DNA of 64,000 nt from CAXMRP01 sp965216515 (GCA_965216515.1 OZ244173.1:1240001-1304000); one strand, 5' to 3'. Positions 44,279-52,987 are shown, numbered from the stretch's first letter. Numbers and translations: made by a program. The notes: generated by a model from the sequence alone, not told the origin.

Positions 44279-45536
44279 TTGCCCGGGCCGCATGTCCAGC
44301 CCCGGTTTCCATCGCGCCGGCGGCCGAAGCAGCCACGCCTTCCCCGGTGGCCGTCCGGGCCCGACGCACCGTCATCGCCAGCACCGCGACGGTGGAAAGA
44401 AGCCCCGCCGGCACACCCGCGGCGAGCAGCGCATCCTGGTAGAAAAACGGCACCAGACCGAGCACACCGATCGCCAGCTGTTCATAGGGCGCAAAGCCGC
44501 GGTCGAGTCCGTCGCGCACCAGAAAAACCAGCGCGACGCCGAGGATCATCATGTCGTAGTCGAGGATATACGGGCTGATGCACAGGGCCGCCGCGGCGAA
44601 GCCGGCGCATTGCAGCGCCCGCGGCACCTCCCGCCACCATAGCCACAGACACACCGCCGCCGCGCCGGCCGCGCAAAGCGCCTGTGCGCCATAGGCCACC
44701 GGAAGCGGTGCCCCGTGGAGTCGCAGCACCGCAAACAGGGATTGCAGCCGCTGCCAGCCGGCGATGCCGGGTTCCAGCACTTCCGTTCGTGTGGCGTGCA
44801 GCGATCCGGCAAATGCCGTCCAGGTATCGATGCCGAAGATCGCCGCGCTGGCCACCACCATGACCGCAATGGTCGCCGCCGCCGCCGCGATGGCATCGAA
44901 CCGGCGCTCCATCAGCAGCACGATGGGAAACAGCACCCCGAAATGAGGTTTGTAGGCCAGCAAGCCGATAAACATGCCGGCCAGGATCGGCCGCTTGTCG
45001 ATCAGCCACAGGCCCAGAAGCATTAGCCCGGCTGTGTAAAAGCCGTTTTGACCGTACATCGTGTTGACGAAAACACCGGTGAAAGCGAGCGCTCCGAACA
45101 ACGCGATCGCCGAGGGAATGACGGCGCGCACCGCAAGGAGATAGAAAACCAGCGTTCCGAGCACCCAGACCACGAGAGCCGGCAGATAGGCGAGCGCGGA
45201 AAGCGCGCCGGCGATCATCAGATGGAATGGCGGATACATGAACACCAGGTAGGGCGCGTTTTCGCCGTAGAGACTCTGCTGATGGGCATAATGGGCCTGG
45301 AAATCGTAGACCGACGGAGCCAGTCCCTGCCGCGCCATGTCGCCCGCCGCCCACACCGGCCCGAAATCGGTACCGACGGGAATGCCGGCGCCGTTGAAGA
45401 TGCCATCCGCCGTGGCAACCATGTACACCGGGATCGATAACAGAAATGCGGCCAGCGTCAGAAAAATGACGGCAAGCCGGCCCCTGTCGAACCAACGACC
45501 GTCCCGCAGCTGCGAAATCAGCGAAACCCGTTCCAT
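44265..45536 (-). CDS. GT87 / DUF2029 family membrane glycosyltransferase
   Basis: A 423-residue polytopic membrane protein with roughly ten to eleven hydrophobic helices. The N-terminal periplasmic loop with GTDFGPVWAAGDMARQGLAPSVYD contains the conserved Asp (FGPVWAAG, D of GTDF) used by polyprenyl-phosphate-sugar-dependent GT-C enzymes, and YLVFMYPPFHLMIAG and KPHFGVLFPIVLL match the DUF2029 family, whose known members are mannosyltransferases. Acceptor unknown; probably envelope glycan or lipid. Its end overlaps greA by 14 bp on the opposite strand. Confidence 0.85.
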   Translation of the reverse strand: MERVSLISQLRDGRWFDRGRLAVIFLTLAAFLLSIPVYMVATADGIFNGAGIPVGTDFGPVWAAGDMARQGLAPSVYDFQAHYAHQQSLYGENAPYLVFMYPPFHLMIAGALSALAYLPALVVWVLGTLVFYLLAVRAVIPSAIALFGALAFTGVFVNTMYGQNGFYTAGLMLLGLWLIDKRPILAGMFIGLLAYKPHFGVLFPIVLLMERRFDAIAAAAATIAVMVVASAAIFGIDTWTAFAGSLHATRTEVLEPGIAGWQRLQSLFAVLRLHGAPLPVAYGAQALCAAGAAAVCLWLWWREVPRALQCAGFAAAALCISPYILDYDMMILGVALVFLVRDGLDRGFAPYEQLAIGVLGLVPFFYQDALLAAGVPAGLLSTVAVLAMTVRRARTATGEGVAASAAGAMETGAGHAARAISRI

Positions 45537-45745
45537 GATACCGGTCTACCCCGCCAGGCTTAACATTGGGCAAACGGTGGAGGCCGGCATATGCTGCGCC
45601 ACAGTCGGTCCGCCGCCCATCGTCGATGCACCCGCGGGCCCGACCCGACCAGCGGTCATACATTGGCCGGTTGCATCCGGTCATTTCGCCGGACATCACG
45701 GCAACGGGCCGGACCGGCCTGGCCGCCGCCGACATGTACCCGTTC

Positions 45746-45777
45746 TTGCTGCATCGGATTTAACGCCTGTATATGAT
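45746..45777 (+). promoter_or_regulatory. Candidate promoter of the Prim-Pol/sulfotransferase operon
   Basis: TTGCTG (45746-45751) is followed after 18 bp by TATATG (45770-45775; TATGAT overlaps it at 45772-45777), about 40 bp before the first Prim-Pol start codon. The block is locally AT-rich. Match to consensus is moderate. Confidence 0.4.
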
Positions 45778-45816
45778 CGCATGCACAGCGCCCGCGCTCA
45801 CAGAACGACTTGAGGC

Positions 45817-46662
45817 ATGAACCGCAACAGGGTTGACAGCGGGGGGACGGACGGCGCCGGCCCCTTTGCATCCTACGCCGCACCGAGCCACGCAAACGGT
45901 TACAGCGTGATCCCGCTTTATCCGAACCAGAAGCGGCCGCGAATGGGCTTTGACTGGCGAAACGCATGTTGGACGCGGTTTTCGGCCGATTGGGTTCATG
46001 CGCAAGCCGCTTCATTCCCCGATTCCGGCGTCGGCCTGGCCTGCGGCCGAACCACGATGACATTCGATATCGACATCGAGGATGTCGCAGTCGTATCGCG
46101 CCTTCGCGATGTCATTGAAAATCACTGTGGAACCGGGCCGCTTGTCCGCGTCGGTCGGCCGCCGCGCGTCGCACTGATCTACCGTTCCGCCGAACCTATC
46201 GTGTCGATGCGCATTCCAAAGATCGACGTGCTGGGACTTGGAACCCAACTGGCGGCTTACGGTATTCACCCCACGACCGGCCGGACCTACGATTGGGTCG
46301 ACGGGATCGCACCGCACAACACGCCCCTGTCGGAAATTCCAGCAGTCACCAACGCCCTGTGCGAAGCGGCAATCTCCGAAATTGTCCGCAGCGTCTATGG
46401 CGATCGCTTCGAGCGAATGGTCTTCGATCTGGATATGGACCTGATCAGGTACAGTTTTTCCTCACGATCGCGATTGATCCGCCAGTTGCTTCGGACCTTG
46501 GCTCGGGGAAAGGTCAGTGCACGCGACAAAATCGTCCACGAAGTGCGGACAAACGGGATTCGGCCGGGATATTGGGGGTATGTTATGCGGCCGCAGGTTC
46601 GCGGCGGGTTCGATAGCAAGTATTTTCTGGAAAATGTGAGGCATGGTGATCCTGTCGATTGA
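45817..46662 (+). CDS. Stand-alone Prim-Pol (archaeo-eukaryotic primase) domain protein
   Basis: A 281-residue protein whose first ~180 residues match the bifunctional primase/polymerase N-terminal domain of plasmid and phage replication proteins: HANGYSVIPLYPNQKRPRMGF (26-45, nucleotide-binding Lys-Arg-Pro), metal motif D84-I-D86, RVGRPPRVALIYR (111-123), and KIDVLGLGTQLAAYGIHPTT (135-154) with Asp137 and His151. No helicase or zinc domain follows; residues ~181-281 are a basic region I cannot assign. Sampled rows within it contain 34 and 31 G/C of 60 (46081-46140, 46441-46500), below the neighbours. Start ATG 45817 has GAGG unusually close. First gene of a three-gene set. Confidence 0.8.
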   Translation: MNRNRVDSGGTDGAGPFASYAAPSHANGYSVIPLYPNQKRPRMGFDWRNACWTRFSADWVHAQAASFPDSGVGLACGRTTMTFDIDIEDVAVVSRLRDVIENHCGTGPLVRVGRPPRVALIYRSAEPIVSMRIPKIDVLGLGTQLAAYGIHPTTGRTYDWVDGIAPHNTPLSEIPAVTNALCEAAISEIVRSVYGDRFERMVFDLDMDLIRYSFSSRSRLIRQLLRTLARGKVSARDKIVHEVRTNGIRPGYWGYVMRPQVRGGFDSKYFLENVRHGDPVD

Positions 46663-46722
46663 CCGGCAGGCCGCGCCTGAGCCCTGAATTCGGAGTGCAG
46701 GACAATACGACAATTCGATCCC

Positions 46723-47505
46723 GTGAAGCCCGGCCCGGATTGGCGCGCACCGGACAAACTGCTGGTGATTGCCGGTTACTTCCGGTCCGGCTCCGGCTAT
46801 CTGGGTTCGTTGCTGCGTTCCACGGATCGGCTGGGCCGTCCGGCCGAGTATTTCAACCCCCGCCACGCCGTGCGCGTGGCCGATCTCGGCTATGACCCGG
46901 CCGCCCATCTGACGGCGTTCGAAAATGTGCGCGACGCCGCGACAACGCCAAACGGCGTATGCGCGATCAAATTCTTCCCCTCCCATCTGGAACACCTGCT
47001 GACCCGCTGCGACTTCTCCGCCTGGTTCCCGGCAACAAAATTCATCTGGCTCCAACGCGCAGACATCCTCGGCCAGGCCATCTCCCTGTCGATTGCCGGG
47101 CAGACCGACACCTGGCAACGGACCGAACAGGACGAGCAAAGCCACGCCGTATTCGACCGGAAACGAATCGAGGTCGCGATCCGGGATATCGCCGGCGCCC
47201 ATCAGTATTGGGCCGGATTCTTCGGGAAAAACGGCATCGTGCCCCATATCGTTGTCTATGAAACGCTTTGCCGGGATCCCGAAGCAACGGTCCGCGGTAT
47301 CGCTCGCTTTGCAGAAACCGGACTTCCGCCCACCGTGACGATCGCCTCCGATCTCAAGCGCCAGCGCACCGACAGGAACGCCGAATTCCGGGCGGCTTTC
47401 TGCAGTCAAACCGGGTCGATCGAGCCGGCCGGAGACATTGCCATGCGCGTCGTGGCCCGCAACCTGAAGAATGCCGGGCGCTGGCTATCGAGGCGGCCGG
47501 TTTGA
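46723..47505 (+). CDS. Stf0-type sulfotransferase
   Basis: A 260-residue PAPS-dependent sulfotransferase of the Stf0/LPS sulfotransferase family. The 5'-phosphosulfate loop is YFRSGSGYLGSLL (19-31), the family motif GRPAEYFNP is at 38-46, and the 3'-phosphate region LQRADILGQAISLSIAGQ is at 110-127. Known members sulfate trehalose or cell-surface saccharides. The start is a GTG at 46723 without a clear ribosome-binding site, the first standard start after an in-frame stop at 46678. It is 60 bp after one Prim-Pol gene and overlaps the next, an association I have not seen described. Confidence 0.85.
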   Translation: MKPGPDWRAPDKLLVIAGYFRSGSGYLGSLLRSTDRLGRPAEYFNPRHAVRVADLGYDPAAHLTAFENVRDAATTPNGVCAIKFFPSHLEHLLTRCDFSAWFPATKFIWLQRADILGQAISLSIAGQTDTWQRTEQDEQSHAVFDRKRIEVAIRDIAGAHQYWAGFFGKNGIVPHIVVYETLCRDPEATVRGIARFAETGLPPTVTIASDLKRQRTDRNAEFRAAFCSQTGSIEPAGDIAMRVVARNLKNAGRWLSRRPV

Positions 47506-48182
47506 CGGCCCCGAACAGGACATTCGATCTGGTCGAACATGCGCTCCGCTTGCACGAATTGCACGTCATCGGCATTCCGGTTTGCGCCCACAGCAAGCAG
47601 ATTGCGTTCCGCAGCATGGGATTGCCCCCCTATCACGTTACGGGCGCGCGCAGGAGGCTGAAGGATGTCGCCTTTCAAAGCCTGACATTCCATCTCGCCA
47701 TGTCGCCGCCGGACGAAGACGATCTGGTCTCCTGGTTTTCCGGCCATGGCGGCAATTTCGGTATCGTCACCGGATACCGGAATCTCGCCGTGTTCGACTT
47801 TGACAGGCCGGCGGCGTTTCACCGATGGGCACGGGAATTCCCGGAACTTGCCGGCTCGACGCCGGTTGAGTCCACACCGAACGGCTTCCATGTCTATGTG
47901 ACCTGCCGGCAAGCGGCGGAATGTTCCAGCATCTACTACCGGGGCCGCAAGGCGGGGCATTTGAAGGCGCTGGGCGGGTATGTCGTAAGCAGCCCGTCCA
48001 CGGTGCCGGAAGGTCGCTATGAGTGGCTGCCTGGCCAGTCCATGGCCGAATGCCGGCCGGCGCCCGTCCCGGATCTTGCGGCACTGTCCATGCACCCCAC
48101 GGGCCGAATCCGCGGCTACTACAACCGCTGGCTTGGCCGGGGCTTTTATTCACCTGATGAAACATTTGCGCCGGACGACTGA
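47502..48182 (+). CDS. Second, diverged Prim-Pol domain protein
   Basis: A 226-residue protein with a different Prim-Pol version: LVEHALRLHELHVIGIPVCA then Ser-Lys (K32), NFGIVTGYRNLAVFDFD with metal motif D99-F-D101, STPNGFHVYV with H130, and LKALGGYVVSSPSTVPEGRY. The Asp usually found before the GGYVV segment is replaced (sequence GHLKALGGY), so the third metal ligand may be missing. The start is taken as TTG 47502, overlapping the sulfotransferase stop (TTGA, 4 bp), implying translational coupling; an upstream start within the sulfotransferase frame is less likely. It ends with a short Arg/Tyr-rich tail and no helicase domain. Confidence 0.75.
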   Translation: MTAPNRTFDLVEHALRLHELHVIGIPVCAHSKQIAFRSMGLPPYHVTGARRRLKDVAFQSLTFHLAMSPPDEDDLVSWFSGHGGNFGIVTGYRNLAVFDFDRPAAFHRWAREFPELAGSTPVESTPNGFHVYVTCRQAAECSSIYYRGRKAGHLKALGGYVVSSPSTVPEGRYEWLPGQSMAECRPAPVPDLAALSMHPTGRIRGYYNRWLGRGFYSPDETFAPDD

Positions 48183-48242
48183 TCGGGTTGCCGCGCGCGC
48201 AAACGCCAGACCGGTTCACGGATTTGGCGCCCGACCGGCCGG

Positions 48243-48911
48243 CTAAAGGGCAACCGCGCGCGCCCTGGCGTTGAGAATATGGGTTTCCATGGCGCCGGCG
48301 GCGCGCCGGGCATCCCGCGCCAGAATTCCGTCGATGATGGCCAGGTGATCGTTGAACGCGGAAGGCAGCGTCGATTCGCTGAGTTTGATGCGGTCGAGCC
48401 GAATCAGGCGGATTCGGATGGAATTGACATTGTAGGCCTGGATGAGCAGTTCGTTTTCCGTCGCGCCGATCAACAGATCATGAAAATCGGTGTCGACATC
48501 CTGCCCCTTTTTCAGGACATCGGGGCCGGGCGCATCCCTGAGCTGCGCGATGATGGCACTATGGCTGTCGCGTTGCTTGCGCAGGATATCCTCAGGCATG
48601 TTCTCCACCGCGAAAAGGACAGCCTCGCGTTCCAGCGCCATCCGCATCTGAAAGGCGTCGCGGATCATGGGAAGGTCGATCACGGTAATCTGGATGCCCC
48701 GCTGCGGCATCACGTCCAGCAGCCCCTCCGCTTCAAGGCGCGGCAACAGTTCCCGCAGCGCCCCGATCGACAGCCCCAGAAGCGCCACCATGTCCTTTTG
48801 CGAAAGAACCTGGCCCGGCCTCAGATTTCCCTGCAACAAGGCCCCCTGAAAGCGCTCATAGGCGGCCTTCTTGCCGCCCGGCATGACCTGTGCGCCTCTC
48901 GTCTTCGTCAC
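48243..48911 (-). CDS. GntR-family regulator, FCD-type
   Basis: A 222-residue transcription factor. The winged helix (~14-80: AAYERFQGALLQGNLRPGQVLSQKDMVALLGLS, ALRELLPRLEAEGLLDV) is followed by an all-helical FCD ligand-binding domain (~85-215) with the metal/ligand residues in DTDFHDLLIGATENELL and FNDHLAIIDGILARDARRA. It lies 47 bp downstream of the DapA-like gene in the same direction and probably controls that gene and the divergent TRAP transporter through the palindromes at 49929-49965 (inference). Confidence 0.9.
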   Translation of the reverse strand: MTKTRGAQVMPGGKKAAYERFQGALLQGNLRPGQVLSQKDMVALLGLSIGALRELLPRLEAEGLLDVMPQRGIQITVIDLPMIRDAFQMRMALEREAVLFAVENMPEDILRKQRDSHSAIIAQLRDAPGPDVLKKGQDVDTDFHDLLIGATENELLIQAYNVNSIRIRLIRLDRIKLSESTLPSAFNDHLAIIDGILARDARRAAGAMETHILNARARAVAL

Positions 48912-48958
48912 CTTGTGCTCCTTGGAAGTCCGTTCTGTCGATCGTCGCGCCGCAAGTC

Positions 48959-49897
48959 TCAGACCTCCGTGTCCGGAGCGTTCGCCGGGCCACCGCCCGC
49001 CGCCATTTCCGGCGACCCCGGAACCGTCAATACCGCCGGCGCCTCCGCATCCGTCAGCGGCGTCAGGGGCGGAAGCGTGCGGGCCCAGGCCGGATCGCCA
49101 TACCGCCTGGCAAGAGCGAATTTGACCGCGCGCAGATCGCCATGCGCGGCGACTGCGGCAATCCGCTCGGCCTGGCGGTCGCGAAGCTGCCGGGTTTCCG
49201 GACCGTCCGGGTCTTCATAGATGCGCCGCAGGTCGTCGGGGAACAGGTTGGGCAGCCCGCCGATCAATCCAGCTCCGCCCGCGACCACGAGCGACGGCAG
49301 GACACGGTCGTCGCCGGTGAATATGGACAGGTCCGGAAACCGCCGGGCGAGCATGATGCCGTTTTCCACACTGCCCGTTGAATCTTTTATCCCGACGATG
49401 GCGCATCCGATCCGCGCCTTGAGCAATTCCACAAGGCCTGGCACGAAGGACACGCCGGTATAGCGGGGGATGTTGTACAGCAGGATGTCGATGGCCGGGC
49501 GACCGGCCCGCGCCAGCATCGCTTCGAAAAACGCGGCGACACCCTCATGGCTCGGCGCATCGTAATAAAAGGGCGGCAACACGAGAACGGCACGACAGCC
49601 AAGCGCCGAGGCGGCCCCGACCATGCGCGCCGCATCATCGATGCAGGCAGACATGATACAGGGTATGTGCCGGTCAAGCCGCACGCCGTTCGCACCCAGC
49701 GCCCGCAGCGCCCCGATTTTCTGATCGGTGGAAAGCGACACCCCCTCACCGGTGGTTCCGAATGTCGAGACATAGCGGCACCCCCCGTCCAGCATTCGCT
49801 CGCAGTGACCGGCAAGGCGTATCGTGTCGATATCGAACGCGGCGTCGACGGGCGTCGTCGATGCTGCGATGATGCCGGAGAGATCGGAATTCGGCAT
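48959..49897 (-). CDS. Dihydrodipicolinate synthase family aldolase/lyase
   Basis: A 312-residue class I aldolase-type protein of the DapA/N-acetylneuraminate lyase superfamily. The Schiff-base lysine is K171 in VGIKDSTGS, the proton-relay Tyr Y141 in LLYNIPRYTG, and the carboxylate-binding motif GTTGEG is at 47-52. Position beside a TRAP transporter and GntR regulator points to catabolism of an imported keto or sugar acid, not lysine synthesis (inference); the exact substrate cannot be read off. The C-terminal ~20 residues are Pro/Ala-rich. Start at ATG 49897. Confidence 0.88.
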   Translation of the reverse strand: MPNSDLSGIIAASTTPVDAAFDIDTIRLAGHCERMLDGGCRYVSTFGTTGEGVSLSTDQKIGALRALGANGVRLDRHIPCIMSACIDDAARMVGAASALGCRAVLVLPPFYYDAPSHEGVAAFFEAMLARAGRPAIDILLYNIPRYTGVSFVPGLVELLKARIGCAIVGIKDSTGSVENGIMLARRFPDLSIFTGDDRVLPSLVVAGGAGLIGGLPNLFPDDLRRIYEDPDGPETRQLRDRQAERIAAVAAHGDLRAVKFALARRYGDPAWARTLPPLTPLTDAEAPAVLTVPGSPEMAAGGGPANAPDTEV

Positions 49898-49928
49898 TCA
49901 ATTCCCGGTGTTGGCGGTTGGCGGACCA

Positions 49929-49965
49929 ATTGATACGATCAATGATATGACCGTAACTCATATCA
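49929..49965. promoter_or_regulatory. Two palindromes in the DapA-like / TRAP divergent promoter region
   Basis: ATTGAT-ACG-ATCAAT (49929-49943) is a perfect inverted repeat; adjoining it TGATATGA (49943-49950) and TCATATCA (49958-49965) form perfect 8-bp arms 7 bp apart. The block is AT-rich and lies between the DapA-like start (49897) and dctP (50090), the expected location of the operator for the neighbouring GntR/FCD regulator. Confidence 0.65.
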
Positions 49966-50089
49966 ATGTTTACATCGAAGAAGCAATGAGGCAATGTCAC
50001 GGGCTTGAATTTGGTTGCCGGGTGGGCCAGACCGACAGGGTTTCGGCGCCTGCTCAGCGGCCGGTCAATCCAGTAGGGAGATTACACGC

Positions 50090-51103
50090 ATGAGAAATCC
50101 AGATCGTCGTTCTGCACTTGCCGCAACAGCAGCAGCACTTGCTATTGCAGCCATCGGTTTAACGGATGCAACGTACGCCCAGGACAAGATCACCCTGCGC
50201 ATGTCGACACCGGCGTCGGAGACCGACCAGCGCTCCGTGGCCCTTGCCGAAGTGTTCGGACCGGCAGTTGCCGGATTCGCGACCTACGAGCCGCATTACA
50301 ACGCTTCGCTGATTGCCCAGAACTCCGAACTGGAGGCCATCGCCGCCGGCGATCTGGAGATGTCGATCGCCTCGGCCCAGGAACTGGCCCAGTTCTTCCC
50401 CGAGTTTTCGATCTTCGCCACCGGCTATGTCCACCAGGATGCCGCTCACCAAGTCCGCGTCTTCAACGATCCGCTGATGGATCCCTTCAAGAAGAAGGCC
50501 GAGGACGAACTGGGCGTGAAACTACTGTCGGTGATGTATCTCGGCCGCCGGCACGTCAATCTGCGCCAGACCAAGGATGAGCTGACGGTCATGACGCCGG
50601 CCGATCTCGCCGGCGTCAATCTGCGCATGCCCGGCACCGACGCCTGGCAATTCCTCGGCAAGGCGCTGGGCGCCAACCCGACGCCGATGGCGTTCACGGA
50701 AGTCTACACCGCCCTGTCCACCGGCTCCGTCGACGGCCAGGACAATCCGCTGCCGACTGTCGTCGATGCCAAGTTCTTCGAAGTCACCAACCAGATCATC
50801 CTCACATCGCACCTGGTCGACCTCAACTATGTCGCCTTCTCCAAGGCCGTTTGGGACAAGCTGACACCCGAGCAGCAAAAGACCGTTCAGGACGCGGCCG
50901 ACGCCGCGGCGGAAAGCGGGCGCCAGAAGCAGCTCCAGAAGGAAGCGGATCTCGTCTCCTTCCTCAAGGAACAGGGCCTGGCGATCTATGAACCCGATCT
51001 GAAAGCGTTCCGCGAGCACGTCCAGGCCCAATATGTCGGCGGCGAATTGGCCGCGGCCTGGCCGGAAGGCGTTCTTGAAAAGATCAACGCGCTCGGCAAC
51101 TGA
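50090..51103 (+). CDS. TRAP transporter substrate-binding protein DctP
   Basis: A 337-residue periplasmic binding protein with a signal peptide (~1-30, cleavage at TYAQ). The DctP fold is shown by DKITLRMSTPASETDQRS at the mature N-terminus and by DLAGVNLRMPGTDAWQFLGKALGANPTPMAFTEVYTALSTGSVDGQDNP, which holds the Arg that binds the ligand carboxylate. TRAP transporters of this class take up organic acids with Na+. TAGGGAG precedes ATG 50090 by about 9 bp. First gene of dctPQM. Confidence 0.93.
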   Translation: MRNPDRRSALAATAAALAIAAIGLTDATYAQDKITLRMSTPASETDQRSVALAEVFGPAVAGFATYEPHYNASLIAQNSELEAIAAGDLEMSIASAQELAQFFPEFSIFATGYVHQDAAHQVRVFNDPLMDPFKKKAEDELGVKLLSVMYLGRRHVNLRQTKDELTVMTPADLAGVNLRMPGTDAWQFLGKALGANPTPMAFTEVYTALSTGSVDGQDNPLPTVVDAKFFEVTNQIILTSHLVDLNYVAFSKAVWDKLTPEQQKTVQDAADAAAESGRQKQLQKEADLVSFLKEQGLAIYEPDLKAFREHVQAQYVGGELAAAWPEGVLEKINALGN

Positions 51104-51131
51104 CCGGCAACCGGCGCCGCGGGCCGCCCCG

Positions 51132-51695
51132 ATGAAGGCGGTATTCAAATGGATCACCCGCGGCGCCGAAACCGTGGCGGCCACTATGATGGCCGCCATG
51201 TTCCTCACTTTCATCCTGCAGATCACGATTCGCTATACCGCACGGCTGGAATGGCTGGCCGAGGCGATGCCGATCCTCGACCCGACCCGCTATGGATGGA
51301 CGCTGGAATTCTGTCTCGCGCTGTGGGTCTGGATTGTGTTCTGGGGCAATGCACTGATCGTGCGCGAGCGCGATCATGTCACCTTCGACATTCTCTACAC
51401 CCATGTCCGTCCCGGCGTGCGCAAACTGTTCGCGATCATCGCCGGCGTGGTGATCTGCGCCGGGCTCTTGTGGTCGCTGGAGCCGACGTGGAACAAGTTT
51501 TACATCCTCCGGCTGAAGAAGACCGCCACGCTGTCGGCGATATTCGGCGACACCATCCGGATGCGCGATATCTATTCGATCTACTTCTTTTTCCTGGTTG
51601 TTGTCGCACTGCGCTATGCTTGGCGGGCTTGGCATACCCTTCGCCACGGCGCGGAGGCCGATCTCCATCACTATGAGGATCTGGGCGGCAAATGA
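51132..51695 (+). CDS. TRAP transporter small membrane subunit DctQ
   Basis: A 187-residue protein with four hydrophobic helices (~15-32, ~58-75, ~100-118, ~145-165) and the DctQ-type loop VFWGNALIVRERDHVTFDIL. It forms the membrane part of the transporter with DctM, bridging it to DctP. Start at ATG 51132, 28 bp after dctP; its stop overlaps dctM in an ATGA. Confidence 0.9.
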   Translation: MKAVFKWITRGAETVAATMMAAMFLTFILQITIRYTARLEWLAEAMPILDPTRYGWTLEFCLALWVWIVFWGNALIVRERDHVTFDILYTHVRPGVRKLFAIIAGVVICAGLLWSLEPTWNKFYILRLKKTATLSAIFGDTIRMRDIYSIYFFFLVVVALRYAWRAWHTLRHGAEADLHHYEDLGGK

Positions 51696-52987
51696 GCGCG
51701 CAATTCGCCCTCTGCCTTGCCGCCCTGTTTTCACTCGCCGCAATCGGCACGCCGATCGCCTATGCCATTCTGATCGGTGCGTTCCTGTACCTGGCCAACG
51801 GCGGCCAGGACATCGGCGTAGCCGGCAAGGTGCTGATGGACGGCCTCTATCAGAGCTTCGTCCTGTTGGCCGTGCCGCTGTTCATTGTCGCTGCCAACAT
51901 CATGAATGCCGGCACGATCTCCGATCGGCTGCTCAGATTCTGCGTTGTCCTGGTCGGCCGTTTCCGCGGCGGTCTTGGCCACGTCAACGTCGTCGCATCG
52001 CTGATCTTCTCCGGCATGTCGGGTTCCGCCGTCGCCGATGCGGCCGGCATCGGCAAGATCATCATCGAGATGATGACCAAGAGCGGGCATTACACCCGTG
52101 GCTATGCCGCCGCCATCACCGCGGCGTCGGCAACCATCGGTCCGATCATCCCGCCGTCGATCCCGATGGTCCTTTATGCGCTGGTCTCCAACCAGTCGAT
52201 CGGCTACCTGTTCCTTGGCGGCATCCTGCCCGGCCTGTTGATGGGCATCGTGCTGATCGTCATGAACACCTGGATGTCCCATCGCCGCGGTTTTCTGCTG
52301 GAAGATCCGGTACCGTTGCGCGATCTGCCGAAACTCACCGTCAACGCCTTTCCCGCGCTGCTGATGCCGGCAATCCTGCTGTACGGCATTTACGGCGGCG
52401 TCACCACGCCCACCGAGGCCGCTGCCGTCGCCGCCGCCTATGCGCTGCTTCTGGCTTCCATCTTCTATCGCGCGCTGTCGTTTCGCGCCGTCTTCACGAT
52501 CCTGGTGGAAAGCGCCCGCTCATCGGCCGCCGTCGGCCTTGTGATCGGCGGTGCGCTGATCCTCAACTACGTCGTTGCCTCCGAAAACATTCCCAACATC
52601 CTGGCCGAAGCGCTGGTCGGTATCGACGTTTCGCCGGTCCTGTTCCTGCTCGGCGTCAATATCCTGCTTCTGCTGTTGGGTTGCGTACTCGACGCGACGA
52701 CGATCATCCTCGTCATCATCCCGCTGTTCCTGCCGACATGCCGCGAACTTGGTATTGACCTTGTTCACTTCGGCGTCGTCGCTGTCGTCAACTGCATGAT
52801 CGGGTTGGTGACCCCGCCCTATGGCATCCTGTTGTTCGTCATCAACGCCGTGACCAAGATCCCGCTCGGCGAAATCATCCGCGAAATCATTCCGTTTCTT
52901 GCGATCCTCGTGTTGGCGCTGTTGGTGCTGATCCTGTCGCCCGGCCTGGTGCTGTGGTTGCCGCGCCTGTTCGGTTATACTGCGTAG
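51692..52987 (+). CDS. TRAP transporter large permease subunit DctM
   Basis: A 431-residue polytopic membrane protein, about twelve helices, containing NVVASLIFSGMSGSAVADAAG and ATIGPIIPPSIPMVLYALVSN, the paired motifs of the DctM Na+-dependent translocation unit, repeated later as GCVLDATTIILVIIPLFLPTC and MIGLVTPPYGILLFVINAV. With DctP and DctQ it makes a complete tripartite transporter; the regulator and aldolase upstream suggest the imported compound is degraded by a DapA-type lyase (inference). Confidence 0.94.
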   Translation: MSAQFALCLAALFSLAAIGTPIAYAILIGAFLYLANGGQDIGVAGKVLMDGLYQSFVLLAVPLFIVAANIMNAGTISDRLLRFCVVLVGRFRGGLGHVNVVASLIFSGMSGSAVADAAGIGKIIIEMMTKSGHYTRGYAAAITAASATIGPIIPPSIPMVLYALVSNQSIGYLFLGGILPGLLMGIVLIVMNTWMSHRRGFLLEDPVPLRDLPKLTVNAFPALLMPAILLYGIYGGVTTPTEAAAVAAAYALLLASIFYRALSFRAVFTILVESARSSAAVGLVIGGALILNYVVASENIPNILAEALVGIDVSPVLFLLGVNILLLLLGCVLDATTIILVIIPLFLPTCRELGIDLVHFGVVAVVNCMIGLVTPPYGILLFVINAVTKIPLGEIIREIIPFLAILVLALLVLILSPGLVLWLPRLFGYTA

